In this document: in pieces, positions 1 through 6,454 of the stretch
Layout of the letters: each line of letters opens with the position of its first letter
How positions within the stretch are numbered: position 1 is the first letter of the stretch
Source: Clostridia bacterium
GTDB lineage: Bacteria > Bacillota > Clostridia > DUPQ01
Length of the DNA: 8,293 nucleotides
NCBI GenBank assembly: GCA_030592085.1
Contig: JAUUZV010000105.1
Span: 1-8,293 of the forward strand
Direction of reading: 5' to 3'
Translations under genes and position numbers: made by a program
Notes under the pieces: model-generated
Databases searched by the model: none
Seen by the model: the letters and a program-made list of their open reading frames with translations, nothing else
Told to the model about the DNA's origin: nothing

Positions 1-1437
1 GAAAAAAATGAAGTTGTGGAATTAGCTATTAATCTAATAAACGAATTTCAAAAAATAAATGCAAAAACAAAGTATGTATTTATAGAAGCTCCCCTTTCTA
101 AGGAAGGACGATACCTGATTACATTATTTAAAATGAAGTGGTATATAAGTGGAAAAAAAAAGAAATCACCAAAAGAAATATTAGATATTGTAAAAAATGG
201 GAAAGAAAGTAATGGATTTGAAGATGAAGCTATTGACATCAATAATGAGATAGATGTCAGTAGTGTTTTTACTGCAAAAGAAGAAGGAAATAGAGCCTTA
301 GCTAAAATATCTTTTAACTTTCTTGCATATTGTAAATCTTCTGATTTTATTTTAGATCCAATATTTGATAATGTTAGAAGTTATATTTTACGTGGAGAAA
401 ACACTAAGAGTATTGTGTTTAATGGTCTAAATGGAGTATTTGATTCACAGTTTATAAGGACAAAGTTTGATTTAAGTAATGAATCACATATAATAGCAGT
501 GTTTTCAAATGATAAAAAAATATTTGGTATTGTACTATTATATGGTATATATCTATTCAATATAGTGTTAGCCAATAATTATGATTCATCAGAGTTTTTC
601 ACAGTATTATACTGTGATTGGAAGTTTAATAAAGAAGAAAAGGTATTAGATGATATTAAGTGGAAAGATCAAGTTTTTTATTCTCATGAAAAAGCATATA
701 AAGAAGACCAACTTGAAAATGTTTTACATAAAAAACACTTATTTGGAATTAGAGTCACAGAAAAAGTTGTCCAAAAAGCATATAAAATAAAGGGTATTCT
801 TGAGAAAGAACATATTTTGTGTAAATTTTATTATGATAGTAAAATTAAGAATTTATTTAGTAAAATTTTAGTAACACCTAGAACCATAGAATTTTACATA
901 AACAGTAATATTGATCAAGGAGTATTTAACAATATACTTCTAGAAGGATTATTATATATTGAACTAAATAATAATGAAGGATATTATGCTCATGAAAAAA
1001 ATGAGGATTATCTAGGAGAACAAGAAATTGCAAACTACATAAATTTTTTGTCAACATTTTCTATAATTGATAAAGCTATGAAAAATGAGGGAAGTTCATT
1101 AGGTATTATATACAATCAAAGATTTATTTTTGTTTTTAATAAACTGTTAAATATTACCCAAAAGAATAAAGTGAATGACTTTTACTTACTAAGTTTGTCC
1201 TTTCAAATAGCTCTAATAGTATTCTATGATGTATCATACTTATTGCAATTTGAAAAAGTAATAGGCAGCATTAATAGTAGTATTTTCAAAAATGTAGAAT
1301 TAATTGTAGACGCAGTTGAAAATTATTATAAAAATGACAATAGCACAAGAAAAGACTTTTTACATAAATTAATAAGAATATTTTATTTAGAAAATCATAT
1401 TATAGTACATAAGGAATATAAGAGAATTAGTATATGA
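1..1437 (+). CDS. C-terminal part of a possible HNH-endonuclease-like protein (5' end outside window)
   Basis: The reading frame is open back to base 1. The GTG at 16 has no convincing ribosome binding site, so this is taken as a 5'-truncated gene ending at TGA 1435-1437. At about 292-405 it encodes a segment with the pattern RALAKISFNFLAY...PIFDNVRSYILRGE. From memory of the families, this resembles the region after the HNH domain in many HNH-endonuclease proteins (AKIAFNYLA...FD.IR..IR.G). If so, the catalytic HNH would lie upstream of the window. The remaining two thirds (about 700-1437) are not recognised: there is no clear catalytic motif, no membrane segment and no repeats, and the sequence is rich in Lys, Asn, Ile and Phe. 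A stretch near 930-965 (ILLEGLLYIEL) looks superficially like a metallopeptidase HExxH helix, but the histidines are absent. The product name is an inference; the coding call itself is firm. Confidence 0.6.
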   Translation, partial: EKNEVVELAINLINEFQKINAKTKYVFIEAPLSKEGRYLITLFKMKWYISGKKKKSPKEILDIVKNGKESNGFEDEAIDINNEIDVSSVFTAKEEGNRALAKISFNFLAYCKSSDFILDPIFDNVRSYILRGENTKSIVFNGLNGVFDSQFIRTKFDLSNESHIIAVFSNDKKIFGIVLLYGIYLFNIVLANNYDSSEFFTVLYCDWKFNKEEKVLDDIKWKDQVFYSHEKAYKEDQLENVLHKKHLFGIRVTEKVVQKAYKIKGILEKEHILCKFYYDSKIKNLFSKILVTPRTIEFYINSNIDQGVFNNILLEGLLYIELNNNEGYYAHEKNEDYLGEQEIANYINFLSTFSIIDKAMKNEGSSLGIIYNQRFIFVFNKLLNITQKNKVNDFYLLSLSFQIALIVFYDVSYLLQFEKVIGSINSSIFKNVELIVDAVENYYKNDNSTRKDFLHKLIRIFYLENHIIVHKEYKRISI

Positions 1438-1455
1438 GATTTGGTGTAACTATAT

Positions 1456-1753
1456 GTTGATTTACAAAGTGAAGAATTTTACAAAGTATATAATGCTTAG
1501 CTACAAAACCAACCAGGAGGTTATGCATGCTCTGCAAAGGAGATAGATTTTATCGTGGATACAGTTTAATCAAATAGAGGAAGTTGTTGATTCTCAGTTA
1601 GCTGGTGCAGGTCTTGGGAGTTGCGTCATGATATTAGTGAAAGATGAAATTGCAAATCATGTCATCAAAAAATTATATAATGTGTACTATATGCCACATA
1701 ATTTAGAAAACTGTACAATTATATGTATACCTGCAAGGGATCAGGATTATTAA
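1456..1753 (+). pseudogene. Galactokinase-like (GHMP kinase) C-terminal remnant
   Basis: No intact ORF exists here, but two frames joined together read like the last ~95 residues of a galactokinase-family GHMP kinase. Frame one gives VDLQSEEFYKVYNA, a TAG stop at 1498, then LQNQPGGYACSAKEIDFIVD and a TAA stop at 1567. After a one-base frameshift near 1579-1580, frame two gives DSQLAGAGLGSCVMILVKDE, then a segment ending YYMPHNLENCTIICIPA, and a natural-looking TAA at 1751-1753. The QPGGYxCS...EID..VD and QLAGAGLGGC elements are typical of the C-terminal domain of this family in Firmicutes. The N-terminal ATP-binding and catalytic parts are missing, and the upstream gene ends at 1437. It is a decayed, non-functional fragment that marks an old deletion or rearrangement. 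It fills nearly all of the space between the flanking genes. Confidence 0.75.
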
Positions 1754-1757
1754 AACT

Positions 1758-3440
1758 ATGAGGAAATTAACTAAAGGAAAAATTATAATAATGTTTGTAC
1801 TACTAATAATACTGTTTGCTTGTAGTAAGTCAGAACAATCTCCAAATCAAAGTGAAGCACTTGAAACTTTTAATAATACACCTAGTCCTACGGCAATATT
1901 TGTTGAAGATAATAATCCAGAAAAACTTGATTCCCTAAACATATATTTATGGGCATATCCTATTGACCATCAGTCGCGAGAAGAAAATGACAATAGATTT
2001 GTTTTTTGGGAGGAGTATATTAAAGAAAAATATGATGTAGAGGTAAAAATAAATAAAGGAATGTACCTTTGGCCACATGGGTACTATGTTGATGGAAACT
2101 CAATTTACTCATTTCTATATGGGACAGAAAACCCCATAAATGGTATTTACCAAATTAAGTATGAAGATTTACCGTATTTTATTGAAAAAGGATATATCCA
2201 ACCATTGGGATCATATGTAGAACAGAACTTATCATGGAAAAGTATGCCTGAAGAATTACGAGAAGCAGGTAAAATCAATGACGAATATTATGCGATACCA
2301 AAAGAATATAATGAATTTCTTTCTATAAACGTAAGAGGGTACCGAAGTGACTGGTTAGAAAATGTTGGGTTAACAACACCCAACACCATAGATGAATTTT
2401 ATGAAGTACTAATGGCTTTTACCTATAATGATCCAGATCAAAACACAATAAATGATACACATGGGTTTAATGCAAGCCATTTAATTTGTTTTCAAGATAT
2501 ATTTGATTCCTTTGGTGTGCCGTTAGGAAAAAAAGAAAGATATGCATCTTATTGGTCATTAAGTTTTTCATATGATAGCAAAACAAACCAATATTTTGAC
2601 CCATTCAAAGATAAAAACATGGTAGCTGCTTTAGAATGGCTTAGACAATGTGATGAAAACCAATTTATGATTGGAGATTATCTTCATAATAGCCAATATA
2701 ATTCTAATGGTCGAACAAACTCTGATCAAAATATAGTTGGATCTAATTACAGTAGTTATTATCATTTGGATAAGATTGGTAATGATAATGGATTTTATTA
2801 TAATTATACAATTGTATTAAAACATATCTGTGAGACTCACTTATATCAAATAGTGCCTGAGGAACAACATTGTTATGTACTGGGAGTAAATAATACAAAT
2901 CAAATAGCAAGTGTTAATTGGTTTTTAGATACTTTCTATGGAAGTAAACAAGGGTATCTAGATGGCAAGTACGGTGTAGAAAAACAAGATGACAGCACTG
3001 ACTTTTCATATGAAATAATTAATAATGATATTCATATAACAAGTGAATTACAATTCCCTAGAATCTTTATAGTAAATCATCAATACAATTTAAATGAACT
3101 ATATAAAAATAATAGTGGTGAATACTGGGAAAGAACCCCTTCTGACCTGTATAAGGAAGAACAAAGATTATACTATGAAGGATTACAAAATGACATTATC
3201 ACAATTATTCCATATATGGATGTATTGAAAAAGGAAACATATCTAAGATCTTTAGGTAATTATGAAGGGATAAGATCAAATGACTACAATTTACTAATTA
3301 TTAATACTATTGTGCAATCAATTTCTGGGAATGTTACTATAGAAGAAGCTTTAGAAAACTATCATAAAAAAGCGAAAATTTTTGGGATTGATGAAGCAAT
3401 AGACTATGTAAATAGTCTTGAGTATGTTGCAGTTAACTAA
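1758..3440 (+). CDS. Extracellular solute-binding lipoprotein (family 1 / LipO-like), orphan
   Basis: The 560-residue product has a type II signal peptide: a positively charged start (MRKLTKGK), a hydrophobic stretch at 9-21, and the lipobox LFAC with Cys22. The Phe at -2 is unusual. A Ser/Thr/Pro/Asn-rich linker (about 23-50) precedes the mature domain. Residues 176-237 carry features of ABC-type binding proteins of the family-1/LipO kind: YYAIP near 178, RSDWLENVGLTTPNTIDEFY near 196-215, and an acidic loop DPDQNTINDTHG at 225-236 that resembles a Ca-binding DxDxNxxxD loop. Family knowledge predicts an exported, membrane-anchored protein that captures a sugar or oligosaccharide for an importer. 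No permease or ATPase gene is adjacent, so the partner is elsewhere or the protein acts in sensing. An AGGA at 1743-1746 precedes the ATG. The start lies five bases after the stop of the kinase remnant, so no separate promoter region is evident. Confidence 0.8.
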   Translation: MRKLTKGKIIIMFVLLIILFACSKSEQSPNQSEALETFNNTPSPTAIFVEDNNPEKLDSLNIYLWAYPIDHQSREENDNRFVFWEEYIKEKYDVEVKINKGMYLWPHGYYVDGNSIYSFLYGTENPINGIYQIKYEDLPYFIEKGYIQPLGSYVEQNLSWKSMPEELREAGKINDEYYAIPKEYNEFLSINVRGYRSDWLENVGLTTPNTIDEFYEVLMAFTYNDPDQNTINDTHGFNASHLICFQDIFDSFGVPLGKKERYASYWSLSFSYDSKTNQYFDPFKDKNMVAALEWLRQCDENQFMIGDYLHNSQYNSNGRTNSDQNIVGSNYSSYYHLDKIGNDNGFYYNYTIVLKHICETHLYQIVPEEQHCYVLGVNNTNQIASVNWFLDTFYGSKQGYLDGKYGVEKQDDSTDFSYEIINNDIHITSELQFPRIFIVNHQYNLNELYKNNSGEYWERTPSDLYKEEQRLYYEGLQNDIITIIPYMDVLKKETYLRSLGNYEGIRSNDYNLLIINTIVQSISGNVTIEEALENYHKKAKIFGIDEAIDYVNSLEYVAVN

Positions 3441-3452
3441 AGGAAAGAATAA

Positions 3453-4352
3453 ATGAAATTAAAAAAACATATGATTCAATTACTAATTATAATTCTAGTT
3501 TTAATAGTGTTAAGTATGAGTTCGTGTGTTGAGACAACACCAGAACCTACTGACTCAACAAAGATAATTAATAGTTTTTCTCCTACACCAACAGAAAGCC
3601 TAGTAGCAAGTATTGATACAAGTACCCCAAAACCAGAAAACTCTAATATGATTAATGAAATAATAGTATTAACTGACGAAGAAAAAAGAACAATTTCAGA
3701 AAAACTTTTTACTGAGTATAAAGAATATGTTGATGAACTAGATAATAAATACTCATTGTACAATGAAGTAATGGCTTGTGGAAAATTAATTGGATTACAA
3801 GGAATATATAGACCATATTTAACAGATGAGGAAATAAAATTTATTGAATCCAATGTAATAACTAATTCTAATACAGAGAATGGAAGTATCTATTTTGGAT
3901 ATCTAGAATCAGGGTTATTTATTATAGGTCTTATATCACCTAAGGAAGCAGAATACATTAAATATGCTCCAGTAATAAATCAAATAAGAAATGACGATAA
4001 TGAAGATATATTATTATGGACTTTAGATAAAATACCAGATTATGAAGATTATTTAACAATTGATGTGTATATTGAGGATTTATCAAATAAAAGAGATTTC
4101 CTCAAATATGAAGTTGATCTATTTGATAGATATAATTTAAAACAGCAACAAATATATATTCTAGATAGTGATGAAATAATAGCCACATTTGGTGATTACA
4201 ATAGGGTTATTTCTAATGAGAAAAATTTACTAAATGAGTGGAAGATACATATATTTGAATCCAAAATATGGGGGGAGTATAGTTTTCTTCTTTTTACTGG
4301 AAACGAGCATATTACCTTAGATGTATATAATTATCAAGAACTTGACAACTAG
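3453..4352 (+). CDS. Uncharacterised lipoprotein
   Basis: The 299-residue protein begins with KLKKH and a hydrophobic helix at about 8-22, ending in MSSC with Cys25 as the likely lipidated residue. This is followed by a Thr/Pro/Ser-rich linker (about 26-65) like that of the upstream lipoprotein. The mature domain (about 70-299) is acidic, rich in Asp, Glu, Asn and Tyr, and has no motif I recognise. AAAGGAAAG just upstream of the ATG is a good ribosome binding site. The gap to the preceding stop is only 12 bases, so the two lipoprotein genes are probably co-transcribed and may act together at the outer face of the membrane. The last bases overlap the point where helicase homology begins (about 4348), so the original end of this gene may have been altered by the rearrangement. 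No terminator is visible after the stop. Function unknown. Confidence 0.75.
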   Translation: MKLKKHMIQLLIIILVLIVLSMSSCVETTPEPTDSTKIINSFSPTPTESLVASIDTSTPKPENSNMINEIIVLTDEEKRTISEKLFTEYKEYVDELDNKYSLYNEVMACGKLIGLQGIYRPYLTDEEIKFIESNVITNSNTENGSIYFGYLESGLFIIGLISPKEAEYIKYAPVINQIRNDDNEDILLWTLDKIPDYEDYLTIDVYIEDLSNKRDFLKYEVDLFDRYNLKQQQIYILDSDEIIATFGDYNRVISNEKNLLNEWKIHIFESKIWGEYSFLLFTGNEHITLDVYNYQELDN

Positions 4353-4846
4353 AGCACTTACTTATCGCTTTGCTTATTTAGTATATAACTTAGGAATCTC
4401 TCCTGCTAAATATCTTATGCGTTACCTTTACGAACAAAGCAGCCAATGAAATGAAAAAGAGAGTAAGAGAATTAATTGTGGATTATGATGTCGGTAACAT
4501 TAGTACTTTCCATGGGTTTTGTGTCAATATCTTACGAGAAGATACCCATTACTATAACTACCCCAAAGGTTTTTTTATCATCGACATAGAAGATAGTGAA
4601 TGAGAGAAGACTATAAACCTGTACGTAATAGTATATATGACAGGATTGATAGCAGATGGAAATAGGTTCTATCAATATTTTAATTCTAAAGAGTTTACAA
4701 TAGAGGTTTCTAGTGTAGGCTCTTTTTCATATACATTGATTAATGAATACGATACCATCCTAGAAGATTTTTCATTTGATTTTCTCTTATTTCCTTTGAC
4801 ATGTATAGCTTCTTTCTGTGCAGGTAAGGAATCATATATATCATAA
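4348..4846 (+). pseudogene. UvrD/PcrA-type DNA helicase remnant (N-terminal region, frameshifted)
   Basis: The first frame reads TRALTYRFAYLVYNLGISPA, matching the segment just after Walker A in UvrD/Rep/PcrA helicases (GSGKTRVLTYRIAYLI). A one-base insertion near 4420 shifts the frame. The second frame then gives VTFTNKAANEMKKRVRELI (motif Ia region) and NISTFHGFCVNILRED (the conserved TFH motif Ib region), with a stop at 4601-4603. The same frame stays open afterwards to 4846. Its IN.YDTILEDFSFDFLL near 4742-4789 may be a degenerate copy of the helicase Y...L....LDFDDLL (motif II) element, lying at about the expected distance, but this extension is weaker. Walker A and everything before it are absent, because homology starts inside the stop region of the upstream lipoprotein gene. 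The fragment cannot encode an active helicase. The ATG-initiated frame at 4637-4846 is treated here as part of the fossil, not as a gene. Confidence 0.75.
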
Positions 4847-4857
4847 TTGATTCTAGT

Positions 4858-4904
4858 GCAAGACTAAAGTCTATATTAAACATTGAAAATAGAATTTAGT
4901 CTGC
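4858..4904. repeat. Long imperfect inverted repeat / hairpin
   Basis: The left arm at 4858-4877 (GCAAGACTAAAGTCTATATT) pairs with the right arm at 4886-4904. There is one bulged A at 4861, two mismatches, and an eight-base loop. About 17 pairs form, mostly A-T. It lies between the helicase fossil and the promoter of the downstream operon. No T-run follows the right arm (ATTTAAATCG), so it is not a classical intrinsic terminator. It could still limit read-through or be a mobile-element scar. Confidence 0.5.
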
Positions 4905-4938
4905 ATTTAAATCGTTGTAAACGTGTAGTAAATAAGTG

Positions 4939-4968
4939 TTGACATTAAAGTAGCGTTAATGTAGTAAT
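4939..4968 (+). promoter_or_regulatory. Sigma-A-type promoter of the downstream operon
   Basis: A perfect -35 hexamer TTGACA is at 4939-4944. A weaker -10-like TAGTAAT is at 4962-4968, at 17-18 bases spacing. The HTH gene start (ATG 4989), with AGGGAGG at 4977-4983, follows 20 bases later. A longer-spaced alternative -10 (TAATAA, 4965-4970) would give 20 bases, the kind of stretched spacing seen at MerR-controlled promoters. No other promoter of comparable quality was seen between here and the end of the window. Confidence 0.6.
4942..4962. promoter_or_regulatory. Candidate operator: inverted repeat inside the promoter spacer
   Basis: ACATTAA (4942-4948) and TTAATGT (4956-4962) are exact reverse complements separated by seven bases (AGTAGCG). 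The 21-bp palindrome overlaps the end of the -35 box, fills the spacer and touches the -10 element, so a bound dimer would control this promoter directly. The first gene downstream encodes an excisionase/MerR-like HTH protein, which makes autoregulation the simplest inference. The palindrome is seen in the sequence; the binding partner is not proven. Confidence 0.45.
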
Positions 4969-4988
4969 AAAAACACAGGGAGGAAAAT

Positions 4989-5468
4989 ATGAAATATTAT
5001 AGTGTTCAGCATATAGCAGATTTATATGATGTAAGCAATGAAACTGTCAGAAGGTGGATAAGAGATAAGAAACTCATAGCTGAGAGCAAGAGGGGTAGAA
5101 CAGGAATTAGGGTTTCCAATGAAAGCTTGATTGAATATAACAATAAATATGCGAAAGATTCAGATAAAAAAGATTCAGTTGAAAAAAGCGCAATGATGGC
5201 TCTGCTAGCAGCCGGCGGTGTCATTGCTGCAGGTCCGCTTGGATTACTTGGAGGGGCTTTAGCGGCTATGGGATTGTCGGAATTGAAAAAAAAGATGAAG
5301 GATAGCAAATTAAAAAACATAGAGAAAAAATTAATGCTTGAAAAAAAGAAACTTAGACTTCTTGAGTTAATTGTCAGTATTGAACATCAAATTGATGACT
5401 TGAGGACAAAAAGTGAAGAAATTAATTCTGAGATTAAGAATTTGGAAGAACTCGGAAAGGATCTATAA
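4989..5468 (+). CDS. HTH DNA-binding protein with glycine-rich hydrophobic segment and coiled coil
   Basis: The protein is 159 residues. Residues about 3-50 form a helix-turn-helix of the excisionase/MerR-N (HTH_17) type: YSVQHIADLYDVSNETVRRW, then a basic wing RDKKLIAESKRGRTGIRVS. A charged linker leads to a Gly/Ala-rich hydrophobic segment at 68-95 (ALLAAGGVIAAGPLGLLGGA and on), which looks like a glycine-zipper transmembrane helix or hairpin. Residues 98-157 are Lys/Glu/Leu-rich and predicted to form a coiled coil. Family knowledge suggests DNA recognition; the architecture suggests a membrane-tethered, self-associating regulator. It is the first gene of a four-gene run and lies behind a promoter containing a palindrome, so autoregulation is plausible. 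The start is supported by AGGGAGG five bases before the ATG. The full-length architecture is not one I can name. Confidence 0.8.
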   Translation: MKYYSVQHIADLYDVSNETVRRWIRDKKLIAESKRGRTGIRVSNESLIEYNNKYAKDSDKKDSVEKSAMMALLAAGGVIAAGPLGLLGGALAAMGLSELKKKMKDSKLKNIEKKLMLEKKKLRLLELIVSIEHQIDDLRTKSEEINSEIKNLEELGKDL

Positions 5469-5523
5469 AGGCACTAAGTGCTTAATGGAATTTGGATGAT
5501 ACTAATATTGAAAGGATAATATA

Positions 5524-6417
5524 ATGTTAATAAAGAAACTTCTAAAATTGTATCCAAGTTACTTCATATTAGCTCAGATAGGAAAGATTATTAAGGGGGA
5601 GGAACTAGGAATCAGCGAGATGAATGCAACTGCCCTAAGAGGGATTGAAGGTGAATCGAATCTGTACAATGTAATACGGTCAGAATTTGAATATAATTGT
5701 ACCAATAAATTCACCGACCCAAAAAGGACTTATGAATTAGATTGTATTATTTTTTATAATGGGCATATTATAGGAATCGAAGCAAAAAACTATACAGGAG
5801 CTGTGTATATAGACCCAAAAACTGAAGAGTGGATTCGAGTACCGGATTTATTTAACTATGAGCATGGTAAAACCAGAGGAGCTATACACAGAAAACTTAA
5901 TAGAGCAGCAAAGAAACTGGGTGACTATTTGCAAAAGCAAACAGGAATTGGCAAAGTATGGGTTGATAAAGTTATTTGTATATCTGATCAGTGTGATATT
6001 TCTAGTATTAATGAAGAAAAGTATCCTGTATGCAAAGTTAGTGAACTTAATCAATATATTAAAAGAACTTTTTCTAAGAAAGGTGATTATGATATCGATA
6101 TATGGCCGATACTAGAGGGATTGCCAGAATGGGATATGGTAGCAAATGGTGAAATTACAGCTAACGCTATAGTTGAATCAAAGCAGATTAAACTATTAAA
6201 TATGTTTTTAGGAAAAGAAACAATCCATTTAACTGAGTGCAAGAGAATTAGCGTAAATGAGTCACTGTTTCCCACAAATCCATATCACATAAGAATTGAA
6301 TTTAAGAATGGTAAAATCAGGAATTTTCTAACATATAAAGAAAAAATCAGTTATTGGAACGGGAGTGATTCATTAGTTAATTTAGGTAAACTTAATACAA
6401 TTAAGTTTGGTACTTAA
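5524..6417 (+). CDS. NERD-domain (nuclease-related) protein
   Basis: The protein is 297 residues. A short hydrophobic/basic N-terminus (1-25) precedes a NERD domain at about 38-180. Signature elements are GIEGESNLYNVI (Glu44), ELDCIIFYNG (Asp73) and the strand HIIGIEAKNYTG with Glu86 and Lys88, followed by a conserved-type Trp103. Together these give the E...D...ExK arrangement of a PD-(D/E)XK nuclease, so the active site looks complete. The central helix 116-140 is basic (RGAIHRKLNRAAKKLGDYL), as expected for nucleic-acid contact. The C-terminal ~75 residues (222-297) look beta-rich and are not recognised. NERD domains are known in predicted DNA-processing and defence proteins, often beside helicases or kinases; none is fused here. 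The gap from the HTH gene is 55 bases, with AAAGGA at 5511-5516 as ribosome binding site. Cleavage activity is inferred from motifs only. Confidence 0.8.
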   Translation: MLIKKLLKLYPSYFILAQIGKIIKGEELGISEMNATALRGIEGESNLYNVIRSEFEYNCTNKFTDPKRTYELDCIIFYNGHIIGIEAKNYTGAVYIDPKTEEWIRVPDLFNYEHGKTRGAIHRKLNRAAKKLGDYLQKQTGIGKVWVDKVICISDQCDISSINEEKYPVCKVSELNQYIKRTFSKKGDYDIDIWPILEGLPEWDMVANGEITANAIVESKQIKLLNMFLGKETIHLTECKRISVNESLFPTNPYHIRIEFKNGKIRNFLTYKEKISYWNGSDSLVNLGKLNTIKFGT

Positions 6418-6454
6418 TTAAACATATCAGATAATCGATAGAGGAGGAAGTAAT

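Noticed and set aside
930..970. Metallopeptidase HExxH motif in the first gene
   Set aside because: The sequence is LLEGLLYIEL; neither histidine is present, so no metal site can be supported.
3476..3853. 125-codon antisense frame opposite the second lipoprotein
   Set aside because: The plus-strand gene has a lipobox, linker and ribosome binding site; the antisense frame is a compositional shadow.
4637..4846. Separate 69-codon gene
   Set aside because: It continues the second frame of the helicase fossil after the stop at 4601-4603, has no ribosome binding site, and its FDFLL segment fits a degenerate helicase motif II.
5471..5481. Small palindrome GCACTAAGTGC between the HTH and NERD genes as terminator
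   Set aside because: Arms of five bases around one base cannot form a stable hairpin and no T-run follows.
5858..6115. 85-codon plus-strand frame inside the NERD gene
   Set aside because: It lies wholly within the well-supported NERD domain coding region in another frame, with no recognisable product.
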